A stretch of 44,109 bases of DNA, from positions 1 to 44,109 of the forward strand of contig CALTTC010000018.1 in assembly GCA_943908425.1 (NCBI GenBank), in the 5' to 3' direction. Source of the stretch: an uncultured Moraxella sp. GTDB taxonomy: Bacteria > Pseudomonadota > Gammaproteobacteria > Pseudomonadales > Moraxellaceae. Positions 32,718 through 40,327 of the stretch are shown here, one piece after another. Each line of letters starts with the position of its first letter. Within the stretch, counting starts at the first letter, position 1. The notes below the pieces were generated by a model. That model was not told the DNA's origin, did no database searches, and saw nothing but the letters and a program-made list of their open reading frames with translations. A program made the translations under genes and the position numbers.

Positions 32718-34508
32718 ATGAGCAGTTTTAAAAGATTTCAAGGACTACCCTGTCATCATTACGAAAACAGAATTAACATTCAGGAATTTCTAACTCAAGC
32801 TTTTCAAGCCAACACTCCATATATTGTTAGTTGGTATGGAAGACTAACTAAAAATTACAGTGGTGGTATCAGAGTCGAAGTTTATTTTGTTAATCAAGAA
32901 AATGAATTTTACACCAGAGTTGAGATACCTATTGAGCTTATTCCAAAGATGCCTATTGGCTCTGTTTGGACTAATGGGACTTGCAGCTCAAAATTACTAG
33001 CATCTAGCGACACTCTTGTTATGTTAAGGGATGTAGGGTATGAGGGTTCCGTCGATACAAACATAGAGTACAAAAATCTACACAATGAATATTTTCCAGA
33101 ATCTCTGAAAAAACATTATCATATTTCAACAAATAAAGATGACAAAGGTCGCATTCAAGGGGTTTTTCAAGACTTCAACACAATACTAACCGTCCCTGCA
33201 TCAATTAACGGTGCTGAGAAATCAATAATCATCCATCCACTAACATTTCTTCAAGCACATTACGGGGTGTCAAAAAGTATCTCAAACACTCTGTTGGGCT
33301 GCTTATGGGGCGATGTTTGCGATAGATTATATCTTGGTTATGTAAACCCATCATGCCCTGAATCGGTATTTATTCCAAATGAACTCTTGGTGGCTGATTC
33401 TGTATTTTTGCACCACCTCAAAAATGACCACCACACGCACAATGTGGTTAAAAAACTCAATACTCGCGTTCTTAGGAATTTCTCCAACAATCTAATGAAT
33501 CATAGGTATTCCTATAGCTATCTTAAAGTTGAGCCTTACCACAGTCAGCCTGTTCATATACTATGCAATTACATTGCTATCGATGACACCACGATGCTTT
33601 GCACCGAAATTACCGGTATATCAATGCCACAAGGCGAAAAGGTTTTTTATGATGTGGATAGAGTAAAACACACAGTCAGTAGGGAATGCGACTATCCCAA
33701 AAGCAACACTGCCAAAATTTTAATGCATGACATCGCGAACAATGAAATCATGCTAAAGGATGAAACGGCTGATAATCGAAATGTGGCTGTCGTCAGACAG
33801 GGAATGCAGACTGTGGGTAATGCACGAACAATAGCTCGAAATCAAAATATCAGTTTAAAGGATCAGTTGCGTGCAAACACCACAGGAGTGGTAATGGAGC
33901 CACCACCTGAAGGATATACCGATGGCCATAGAATTGGCGCAGGTGGCAATACCGGCCTGCTTCAAGTTGTGCTGGATGATAGCAAGCAAAGTGAACAAGA
34001 TGAATTTGGTATAACTGGATTTGACAGTCAATACCAAAGACTTTTGAAGTATGCACAGCACCTCAAGCAGAATGCTAGTTCTCACGGTTATCATGAAGTG
34101 AAGATTGATTGCTGCGATAAACTCGGGGAAAGACAAGGCGAAATAGTTGAACCAATTGTTCTTAACAAAAGTATTTTTCCGCGGTCTGTGTACATTCTTA
34201 GATTGCAGACTGATAGTTCTATTTACTACTTCCTGGATTGCGAATCTCGTGACAAACAAAGCTCAAGCGGAGTTGTTGTTAAGGTTTTGGACGAAGAGAA
34301 GTTTCTGCTTAATTGGGACAGAGGTTATACGCTTAAAATGCTGGTAAATATACTCAAAGATAATAAGGGGCGTCTTAAACAAAGCATTTATGATGAGGTT
34401 GGTGTTAACGGGGTAAAAGCAAGCAATATTATTGTGACCAAGTATAAACACATGAATGAGGAAACAAGTGATTGGGTTCTTGCTGGGTTGAGGAAATTAA
34501 AATTTTAA
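32718..34508 (+). CDS. TnsE-like transposon target-selection protein, copy 2
   Basis: A 596-residue protein diverged from the copy at 24607 but with the same length and segment order. Recalled Tn7 TnsE segments align with YGRLTKNYSGGIRVEVYF (residues 40-57), HPLTFLQAHYGVSKSI (173-188), GHRIGAGGNTGLLQV in the linker, SIYYFLDCESRDKQSSSGVV (about 501-520) and SDWVLAGLRKL at the end. The ribosome-binding site is AAGGGGG. The ATG is 59 bp inside the second transposon end. As for copy 1, no transposase genes follow: an IS30 fragment begins about 40 bp after the stop. The function as a TnsE is inferred from pattern and context. Confidence 0.6.
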   Translation: MSSFKRFQGLPCHHYENRINIQEFLTQAFQANTPYIVSWYGRLTKNYSGGIRVEVYFVNQENEFYTRVEIPIELIPKMPIGSVWTNGTCSSKLLASSDTLVMLRDVGYEGSVDTNIEYKNLHNEYFPESLKKHYHISTNKDDKGRIQGVFQDFNTILTVPASINGAEKSIIIHPLTFLQAHYGVSKSISNTLLGCLWGDVCDRLYLGYVNPSCPESVFIPNELLVADSVFLHHLKNDHHTHNVVKKLNTRVLRNFSNNLMNHRYSYSYLKVEPYHSQPVHILCNYIAIDDTTMLCTEITGISMPQGEKVFYDVDRVKHTVSRECDYPKSNTAKILMHDIANNEIMLKDETADNRNVAVVRQGMQTVGNARTIARNQNISLKDQLRANTTGVVMEPPPEGYTDGHRIGAGGNTGLLQVVLDDSKQSEQDEFGITGFDSQYQRLLKYAQHLKQNASSHGYHEVKIDCCDKLGERQGEIVEPIVLNKSIFPRSVYILRLQTDSSIYYFLDCESRDKQSSSGVVVKVLDEEKFLLNWDRGYTLKMLVNILKDNKGRLKQSIYDEVGVNGVKASNIIVTKYKHMNEETSDWVLAGLRKLKF

Positions 34509-34550
34509 ACTTGAATTTACAATCTAACCGCAACACCAAATAAAAAAAGA

Positions 34551-34960
34551 AGTGTTCATCAATTTAATGTATTATTAAGTTAGCACACAAAACAAAGCAT
34601 TAAAGCATATGAACACTTCTTACAAACATCTTAACATAGATGAACGTAAAAAGATAATGGTTTTGTTGTCTTTAGGCAAATCCATCGGTATGATTGCCAA
34701 ACAGTTAGACCGAAGCCAAATCTACCATTTACCGTGAGATAAAGCGAAATGGCTATGATGGTGATTATTCGGCAACCAAGGCAAACTGTTTATACCAAAC
34801 AAGAAGGAGAGCTTGTCATTCTAAGTTAAAGCTTAATAACCCACTTGTATTTAACTTGGTACAAGACAAACTGTTTAACCATCAATGGTCGCCCGAACAA
34901 ATACAACATCGTTTAACCCATGAAGACAGTCAAATACAGATTTGCCCCCTGCTGTCAAGA
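34551..34960 (+). pseudogene. IS30-family insertion sequence, 5' fragment
   Basis: The transposase start at 34609 reads MNTSYKHLNIDERKKIMVLL, then SIGMIAKQLDRS. A one-base insertion in CCAAATC near 34715 shifts the frame, after which IYREIKRNGYDGDYSATKA and NHQWSPEQIQHRL continue in the other frame, a typical IS30 N-terminal domain. The catalytic DDE domain is absent because the sequence stops near 34945, just before the IS3 element. The left end (GAAGTGTTCATCAATTTAAT) lies near 34551. It is inactive. Confidence 0.85.
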
Positions 34961-34987
34961 ACGGAGAAAAACACTTGGTAGATTATG

Positions 34988-35842
34988 TCAGGCAGCCTGA
35001 CAGTAAAAGTCTTGGAATACTTGAGCAGGTGACTTGAAGCCTAACCCTTTTTGTATTCTTTGACGATTGTAAAAAATCTCAATGTACTTTGTAACATCAG
35101 CAATGGCTTGCTGACGAGTCTCATAGACTTTGTGATAAATAAGCTCATTTTTTAACTGACCCCAGAAGCTCTCAATCGGAGCGTTATCGTAGCAATTGCC
35201 TTTTCGGCTCATAGAGCCAGCAAAGCCATACTTTTGAATGATTTGGCGGTACTGATGGCTACAATACTGGCTTCCCCTGTCAGAATGCACGATAAGCCCC
35301 TTGACAGGTCGTTTATACTTGATAGCGTTGTTTAGAGCCTCACAAACCAAATCCGCCGTCATGCGTTTATTTAATGCATATCCCACAATTTCTTTGGTGT
35401 AAAGGTCTTTGACCGCCGCCAAGTAAACCCAACCTTCATTTGTCCAAATATAGGTAATATCGCTAGCCCACGCAATATTGGGTGCTGTCACATCAAATTG
35501 CTGTTCTAGCAAGTTTGGATAAACAGGTTTGTTGTGATTTGAGTCAGTAGTCGTTTTAAATCGCTTGTGACGCTTGCAGTAAATCCCATTTTCTTGCTTA
35601 ATCTGACGCACCATATAGGGGCTAATATTATGCCCTTGACTGATTAGATACTGATGTAGCCGTTCATGCCCATAGCTTTGCTGTGTATCCATATGAGCGG
35701 ATTTGACCAGTAGCTCACAGCGATTATGGTGCTGTTTTCGTTTGCTAATCCTACGATTAAGCCAGTCATAGTAGCCCGATATTGATACCTCAAATAGCTT
35801 TGCCATGCGAGTCAGGCTGAACTTTAATCGATTCTGCTGCAT
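34988..35842 (-). CDS. IS3-family transposase OrfB (DDE integrase domain)
   Basis: 284 residues. The N-terminal HTH_21-like part (SYGHERLHQYLISQGHNIS) leads into an rve integrase core. The DDE residues are visible: ASDITYIWT, LIVHSDRGSQY and CYDNAPIESFWGQLK with K after E. It is expressed mainly as the OrfAB fusion by -1 frameshifting. Intact, with no internal stop. Confidence 0.95.
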   Translation of the reverse strand: MQQNRLKFSLTRMAKLFEVSISGYYDWLNRRISKRKQHHNRCELLVKSAHMDTQQSYGHERLHQYLISQGHNISPYMVRQIKQENGIYCKRHKRFKTTTDSNHNKPVYPNLLEQQFDVTAPNIAWASDITYIWTNEGWVYLAAVKDLYTKEIVGYALNKRMTADLVCEALNNAIKYKRPVKGLIVHSDRGSQYCSHQYRQIIQKYGFAGSMSRKGNCYDNAPIESFWGQLKNELIYHKVYETRQQAIADVTKYIEIFYNRQRIQKGLGFKSPAQVFQDFYCQAA

Positions 35843-35845
35843 GAA

Positions 35846-35893
35846 GGCGTACTTGGCTACTGGTTCTTGGCAAAGTACGCCGTTGCCTTTTTT
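35846..35893 (-). promoter_or_regulatory. Programmed -1 ribosomal frameshift signal of the IS3 element
   Basis: On the minus strand the slippery heptamer AAAAAAG (35887-35893) is followed after 5 nt by a 9-bp perfect stem (GGCGTACTT with AAGTACGCC, 35846-35881) with an 18-nt loop. This is the classical arrangement that produces the OrfAB transposase in the IS3 family. Confidence 0.82.
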
Positions 35894-36153
35894 AGTATTT
35901 CTCTTTCTTCTTGGGCGGTTTTAAGTTGTTTTTTAAGGTCTTTGATTTCATCCAAGGCGGCTATGAGTTCAGGGTTATAGCTTTGTGTGCCTGCAAGTAC
36001 GCCACTTTCAGCCTTCTTGTGCCAGTTCGCTAGTGTGTTCATGGGTATGCTAAGTTCTTTGGTAGTTTGGCTGATGTTGCTGTTATTTTCTTTGACTTTG
36101 GCGATGGCTTCGGTTTTGAATGTGTCGCTGTATTCTACTCTTTTCTTGCTCAT
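35857..36153 (-). CDS. IS3-family OrfA (helix-turn-helix)
   Basis: 98 residues, MSKKRVEYSDTFKTEAIAKV, a helix-turn-helix (ISQTTKELSIPMNTLANWHK) and a C-terminal leucine-zipper-like helix (DEIKDLKKQLKTAQEEREIL). It binds the IS ends and forms the N-terminal part of the OrfAB fusion. An AGGAG site precedes the ATG. Confidence 0.95.
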   Translation of the reverse strand: MSKKRVEYSDTFKTEAIAKVKENNSNISQTTKELSIPMNTLANWHKKAESGVLAGTQSYNPELIAALDEIKDLKKQLKTAQEEREILKKATAYFAKNQ

Positions 36154-36205
36154 GGTAAACTCCTGTTTAGGTTGTTAGTTTACCAAATATTTTTCTCCGT
36201 TTTTT

Positions 36206-36400
36206 TCAGTATATATCATCCTTTAACAATATTAAATCTCCGTGATAAACTCCAAGAGTGGATGATTTAAGAAAAATACCTTTTGGAAAAAATTCATATT
36301 TCAAGATATATGCAAATATACCTTCATCAAAGTTGTCATAAGACCAATCTGCAATCTTATCAGTATAAATAGCAAAATAATCAGGATTGCCAAAAATCAT
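36206..36400 (-). pseudogene. Immunity-protein N-terminal fragment (Imm42-like?) at the IS3 edge
   Basis: 64 residues, MIFGNPDYFAIYTDKIADWS to LLKDDIY. The MIFGNPxxFAI start reminds me of the Imm42 family of toxin immunity proteins, which are about 150-170 residues. The frame stops only 6 bp from the IS3 end, so the gene was probably cut by the insertion. There is no strong ribosome-binding site. It lies at the end of a row of toxin/immunity genes, which supports an immunity origin. Confidence 0.45.
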
Positions 36401-36439
36401 AATATTACTTTTTTGAAATTTTTTAGCTTTAAGCTAAAG

Positions 36440-36913
36440 TTATTTCAAAATAGGAAGTTTACACACCAAGCTTTCAAAGGTTCCCTTTGGTAATCTCAAT
36501 TCCTTATAGGTAGTACCCAAATCAAATGAGTAAAACATCCTCTCTATATCTCCACTAAATCCGATATAAACAACCAAGCAACCATAAGAACAGTCATGGG
36601 AAGCTATTCCTGTTAATTCAGTTGTCTCTACAGAAATTAAGTCTGGCAATTCAAGATTGTTTAACAAATTTAAGTCAAATTTTCTTTCGCCAAAATCTTT
36701 ACCAGTTACTCCACCACTATAATAAGGTTCTGATAGGCTATTTTTTAAATTTGAAAAAATAGTGTGTAAATTATAATTATCTGGTGGATCTTTTGGATAC
36801 CATACTCCATCGAAGTAAAGAGAAACGCTACCAAAATCAGTCCCTAAATGTTCATTTAGGTGCCATCTAATGCCAAGTTTTTTAAAGGCGTCAAATATTT
36901 CATACTTTATCAT
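36440..36913 (-). CDS. Probable immunity protein to toxin 3
   Basis: 157 residues, MIKYEIFDAFKKLGIRWHLN. No family is recognised with certainty. The ATG lies one base after the stop of the toxin pseudogene upstream, the usual tight coupling of toxin and immunity genes in CDI and polymorphic toxin loci. The protein is cytoplasmic (no signal peptide), Tyr/Leu-rich, with a C-terminal ERMFYSFDLGTTYKELRLPK segment. It appears intact although its toxin is broken, which is expected if immunity protects against siblings carrying the intact toxin. Confidence 0.65.
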   Translation of the reverse strand: MIKYEIFDAFKKLGIRWHLNEHLGTDFGSVSLYFDGVWYPKDPPDNYNLHTIFSNLKNSLSEPYYSGGVTGKDFGERKFDLNLLNNLELPDLISVETTELTGIASHDCSYGCLVVYIGFSGDIERMFYSFDLGTTYKELRLPKGTFESLVCKLPILK

Positions 36914-36914
36914 T

Positions 36915-37397
36915 TTATCTTAGTTTTTTATTGCTTTTGTGCTCTGGAAACAATTTTTTTAACGCAGATTTTTGCTCATTTGTTAACTGCAATGGGGCTG
37001 ATTTGTCTGCTGTTGATCCAGCCCAATGCTAACCGTCAGGTGAATTGGAATTCATAAAACGATGTATTTCACCATTTGCATCAATAGAAAAACGTTGTTT
37101 TCCAATCACTTTGCTCGCCTCAAATAACTCAAAAGAATCTCTCGGTTCAATTCCAGCGTTTGGGCGATTTCCTGCTTGCCCTAATGTATGTTTGGGATTT
37201 GATTTGTAGATTTCATCAATCTTGTCTGATTTCTTAGCTTCAGCAACAGGTAAGGCTGATGTTTTAACATCAACATCACAACAATCCGCATTATGCACCC
37301 ACACACCCAATCTACCGACATGATAGGTGTGGAAGTCATCAACTTCGATATTATAGACGGTGTCGGTGTGGTTGGGTAGTAGGTATTGGCTGATATA
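36915..37397 (-). pseudogene. Displaced toxin module 3: Hint tail plus toxin, with in-frame TAG
   Basis: The frame starts at 37397 with the end of a Hint domain (NHTDTVYNIEVDDFHTYHVG, then RLGVWVHNADCC) and continues into a toxin-like C-terminus containing HTLGQAGNRPNAGIEPRDSF and GEIHRFMNSNSPDG. A TAG at 37029-37031 interrupts it, after which the same frame continues 38 codons (HWAGSTADKSAPLQL to SNKKLR) and stops one base before the immunity gene. There is no N-terminal secretion part. It is a recombination reservoir or remnant, not an expressed exotoxin. Confidence 0.8.
37278..37336 (-). repeat. 59-bp direct repeat, copy A (Hint end)
   Basis: Identical base for base to 38271-38329. It encodes FHTYHVGRLGVWVHNADCC at the Hint C-terminus. 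Similarity continues more weakly for about 60 bp upstream. The divergence begins right after the CC codons, where the toxin sequences differ, so this is the natural crossover point for toxin exchange. Confidence 0.92.
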
Positions 37398-37404
37398 TTA
37401 TAAG

Positions 37405-37932
37405 TTAGCTAAATTCCCAATATTTTACCCCTTCGTTATTGCAAAATTTAACCAAGAATGATTCAAAATTATCATTTGTAAAATACCAATCTTTTCTTTC
37501 ATCCAATGGCAACGATATGATTATGTAACCATAATCATCAAATCTATTATCACATCTTAATATAACCAAATCATTATCTCCAAAAAATTCACCAATAATT
37601 AAATCGGTGGGCAATAAATCTTGTTTCATATAGCTGTTATGCCACTCTAAATTCTTCTTGTATATTATGTCAGTTTCATACAAATACATCCCAGCTTGAC
37701 CGTAAATTTTATCATAAAACAATTTTGCCCCATTAGCTTCTTTAATAAAATTTAAGTATTCAATAGGTATATTTTCAAACCCTAATTCCAAAATCAATTT
37801 TTTTAACTCAACTTCCATTCCTTTATTATTGAATACGCAAGACAGTTTAAAAGAGTTATTGCAATAATTAGGCTTTTTGGGAACTGACCAATTTTTCTTT
37901 AACGCTAAGATTAAATCTCTAATTTCATTCAT
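37405..37932 (-). CDS. SUKH-like (SMI1/KNR4) immunity protein to the HNH toxin
   Basis: 175 residues from the ATG at 37932 (MNEIRDLILALKKNW), which has GGAGAGG upstream. The pattern IPIEYLNFIKEANGAKLFYD, then YLYETDII and IGEFFGDNDLVIL, matches the SMI1/KNR4 (SUKH) superfamily, known immunity proteins of HNH and other nuclease toxins. The ATG overlaps the TGA of the toxin gene (ATGA), so expression is coupled. Confidence 0.8.
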   Translation of the reverse strand: MNEIRDLILALKKNWSVPKKPNYCNNSFKLSCVFNNKGMEVELKKLILELGFENIPIEYLNFIKEANGAKLFYDKIYGQAGMYLYETDIIYKKNLEWHNSYMKQDLLPTDLIIGEFFGDNDLVILRCDNRFDDYGYIIISLPLDERKDWYFTNDNFESFLVKFCNNEGVKYWEFS

Positions 37933-39869
37933 TTTACACCTCTCCAAAAGTTATTAAATTCTTGCTGATGGGTCTTTCTTTGTACTGGAACTAGATTCCA
38001 AAAATCGTTTGTCCCACCATATTCTCTAGGTTTAATGTGATGTATATCGTATTCTGCCCATCCGCCCCTTGGTTCTGGATAACCTTTGTCATGCCATGCT
38101 TTAATAAAATTGTATCTTTCTTGATTGTCCCATATAACACGACTCTCCTTGGGTACAATCTGCAAAGTTTCGTTTGGGAACGGAATTGGACGACCTGTTC
38201 TAGGGTCTGGAATGTTTGGATAAAAATCTCCAGCTTTATTTACAATATTTCCTGATACAACTCTAACCCCACAACAATCCGCATTATGCACCCACACACC
38301 CAATCTACCGACATGATAGGTGTGGAAGTTGTCTACTTCTATGTTGTAGACGGTGTCGGTGTGGTTTGGGATTAGGTATTGGCTTAGTACTTCTACTTCT
38401 TGATTGTTTCTATCAAGCAGTATCATACCTTGTTCTAGTAAAGACGCTTTTAGCCAGCCTGTGTCTTTAATCCAAAATGGGTGTTCGGCTGTGGTTTCTA
38501 GGGTTTCTATGTCTCCTTGGTTGTTTTTAACCGTTACTTGGAAAATCGGTTGGTCAGGGGTAGCTTTGGTGGCAATGACAGGGTAATAACCGTATTCTAA
38601 GGTGGTGTCATTACGAGACCAAATCAGCTCACCTCCTGTAAAGGTTTCAATGGCTTTTAGTCCTTCAGATGTCTCAATCAGAGTGCCTGCGGTGAAGCAG
38701 ACTGTGCCTGTGGCGCAGGTTGCTTTGGTTGGGGTGGGTTCTTTATCAGTGTTTGCACTACTAATCCAGCCACTACCACCATTAATAGTGCTAACTTCAA
38801 TCCTATCGTTGTTTTGATCAGTAATAGTTGCTGGCGTTGGTGTACTGTCTTTGTTAGAACCTTTTTTCTTGGTTAATATTGTTAAAAAAATAGTAGCAGC
38901 AGCATCAGTGGTTGCTTGCTTATCTCCGTTTTTTATAGCTTCTATTTGTGCTGAGATATTTTCAATATCATCACTAGTTGGTATATAGTTATTAACATTC
39001 AACATTTCCTTAACAGTATCAACAGGATTCTTCCCTGCTTCAATAGCAAAGCCGATAACTTCTTTACTCATATTTAACATGGTATTTTGAGTGGCATCAG
39101 GCCATGTTAATGGGTCATCTGATATAATACCTTGATTTTGTTTAATATTTTTAAATTCCTCCAATGCCTTTTCATATTGTTGGTTTTGATGATATTGAGT
39201 AAATCGCTCACCATATGTATATTTCATAAAGCCTTCACTGAAGTTACCCTTAAGAAATAAACTGTATATTTCATCAAATATTGAATCATAGTATTTGGCT
39301 TGTAAGCGATTGCGATACTCACCAACTGTTATTTTGTTGTCTGGACTGGTGTTATGTACATTATTATCCAAATAAATAATATCATCATTTGATAAGCTCT
39401 TGAATCTATCAGACGATAAGCCTTCTAATTGTATATAGCTGGTTTCACCATATTTACCAGTGGTGACTATTATCGCATACTCCCACTCCCCCTCTTTCCC
39501 TTCATGGTTCTCTATAAAGGTTTGATTGTTTTGGTTGAGTAGGGCTTGGTTTTGAGCAGTGGTCAGGGTGTCTGTGCCATCTCCTAGCTGTGCTTTAATG
39601 GGGTTGATTGTATCTTGATTGGCGATGATGGCAGCATCGGTGTTAAGTTTGGCGGCAAGTCCTGCTAGGTCTGCTAAGGTTTCGTTTTTGTCACCTCGTA
39701 CATGGTCTAGTTCATGAGCTAAAGTTTGGATACTGTCTTGTCTTAGTTCATCATGAGTGTCAATGACGGTCAGTTCTTTATTGGTGGCTCCTTGTATGCC
39801 TTGGTGGGCGGTGATGCTAGTAAGCAGTACTTCAGTGCTAATGCCTACGGTATTAAAGAGGCATATCAA
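37929..39869 (-). CDS. Displaced Hint-HNH nuclease toxin module (CdiA C-terminal type)
   Basis: 646 residues without a secretion domain; the apparent TTG start overlaps the previous immunity gene, so it may not be translated by itself. Order: an HExxH metallopeptidase-like motif (TLAHELDHVRGDKNETLADL, about 49-68); a long linker; a Hint autocleavage domain (about 390-533) with nucleophile Cys in VCFTAGTLI, TAEHPFW and a C-terminal VWVHNADCC; then a nuclease of HNH type (YDIHHIKPREYGGTNDFWNL and KTHQQEFNNFW, about 607-642). Hint is thought to release the toxin. It is an orphan cassette with its own immunity gene downstream. Confidence 0.85.
   Translation of the reverse strand: MICLFNTVGISTEVLLTSITAHQGIQGATNKELTVIDTHDELRQDSIQTLAHELDHVRGDKNETLADLAGLAAKLNTDAAIIANQDTINPIKAQLGDGTDTLTTAQNQALLNQNNQTFIENHEGKEGEWEYAIIVTTGKYGETSYIQLEGLSSDRFKSLSNDDIIYLDNNVHNTSPDNKITVGEYRNRLQAKYYDSIFDEIYSLFLKGNFSEGFMKYTYGERFTQYHQNQQYEKALEEFKNIKQNQGIISDDPLTWPDATQNTMLNMSKEVIGFAIEAGKNPVDTVKEMLNVNNYIPTSDDIENISAQIEAIKNGDKQATTDAAATIFLTILTKKKGSNKDSTPTPATITDQNNDRIEVSTINGGSGWISSANTDKEPTPTKATCATGTVCFTAGTLIETSEGLKAIETFTGGELIWSRNDTTLEYGYYPVIATKATPDQPIFQVTVKNNQGDIETLETTAEHPFWIKDTGWLKASLLEQGMILLDRNNQEVEVLSQYLIPNHTDTVYNIEVDNFHTYHVGRLGVWVHNADCCGVRVVSGNIVNKAGDFYPNIPDPRTGRPIPFPNETLQIVPKESRVIWDNQERYNFIKAWHDKGYPEPRGGWAEYDIHHIKPREYGGTNDFWNLVPVQRKTHQQEFNNFWRGVK
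38271..38329 (-). repeat. 59-bp direct repeat, copy B (Hint end)
   Basis: The same 59 bases as 37278-37336, here inside the intact Hint domain of the HNH toxin module. Recombination between the copies would replace the HNH toxin and its immunity gene by toxin 3 and delete about 1 kb. Confidence 0.92.
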
Positions 39870-40312
39870 TCATCATAATCTGCCAGATAATCATTATAAT
39901 CAATAATTTCAATAATAAATAAGTTATTTTTTTGTGCTAATCGCTGAATATCATTCAACACATCTTGATTGGGGATGAAAATAAGGTCTGTTCTATCATA
40001 CCCACCCTTGACTAGAATTTTCTTTTCATGATAGTAAATTTCTTTCAGGGATTTTTCCCTTAAACTATTCAATAAAATTTTCTGAAAATTTTTTGATATT
40101 GTCTTGAAAACATTGCCAGTTTTTACATCTTCAACAAAATCAGAAATTTCAGTATAAAAACTTAAAAATCTTTTTTCCCCCTTGAGATATTCATCTATTT
40201 TCTTGTTATCTTTTGCAATATCAAAGGTTAAAATTTGACAATCATCAGCTTCCGCCTCTGTAAGCCAATGATCAAAACAAGATAAATAACAAACGTACAT
40301 AAAATTATTCAT
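39866..40312 (-). CDS. Probable immunity protein to the exoprotein's C-terminal toxin
   Basis: 148 residues, MNNFMYVCYLSCFDHWLTEA, cytoplasmic, acidic C-terminus (IIEIIDYNDYLADYDD). It begins 15 bp after the stop of the large exoprotein, with an AGGT site. The position directly behind a cdiA-type gene is the main argument for immunity function; I do not recognise the family. Confidence 0.68.
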   Translation of the reverse strand: MNNFMYVCYLSCFDHWLTEAEADDCQILTFDIAKDNKKIDEYLKGEKRFLSFYTEISDFVEDVKTGNVFKTISKNFQKILLNSLREKSLKEIYYHEKKILVKGGYDRTDLIFIPNQDVLNDIQRLAQKNNLFIIEIIDYNDYLADYDD

Positions 40313-40327
40313 AAAGATTACCTATTG

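Larger units (their letters stand above)
34961..36200 (-). mobile_element. IS3-family insertion sequence, complete
   Basis: The two ends form an imperfect 25-bp inverted repeat: ACGGAGAAAAACACTTGGTA at 34961-34980, and the complement of 36181-36200 reads ACGGAGAAAAATATTTGGTA. Between them are orfA and orfB on the minus strand, with a programmed -1 frameshift site. The element is about 1.24 kb, normal for IS3. The left flank is an IS30 fragment and the right flank an immunity-gene fragment, so insertion may have been followed by rearrangement; no obvious short target duplication is seen. Confidence 0.88.
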
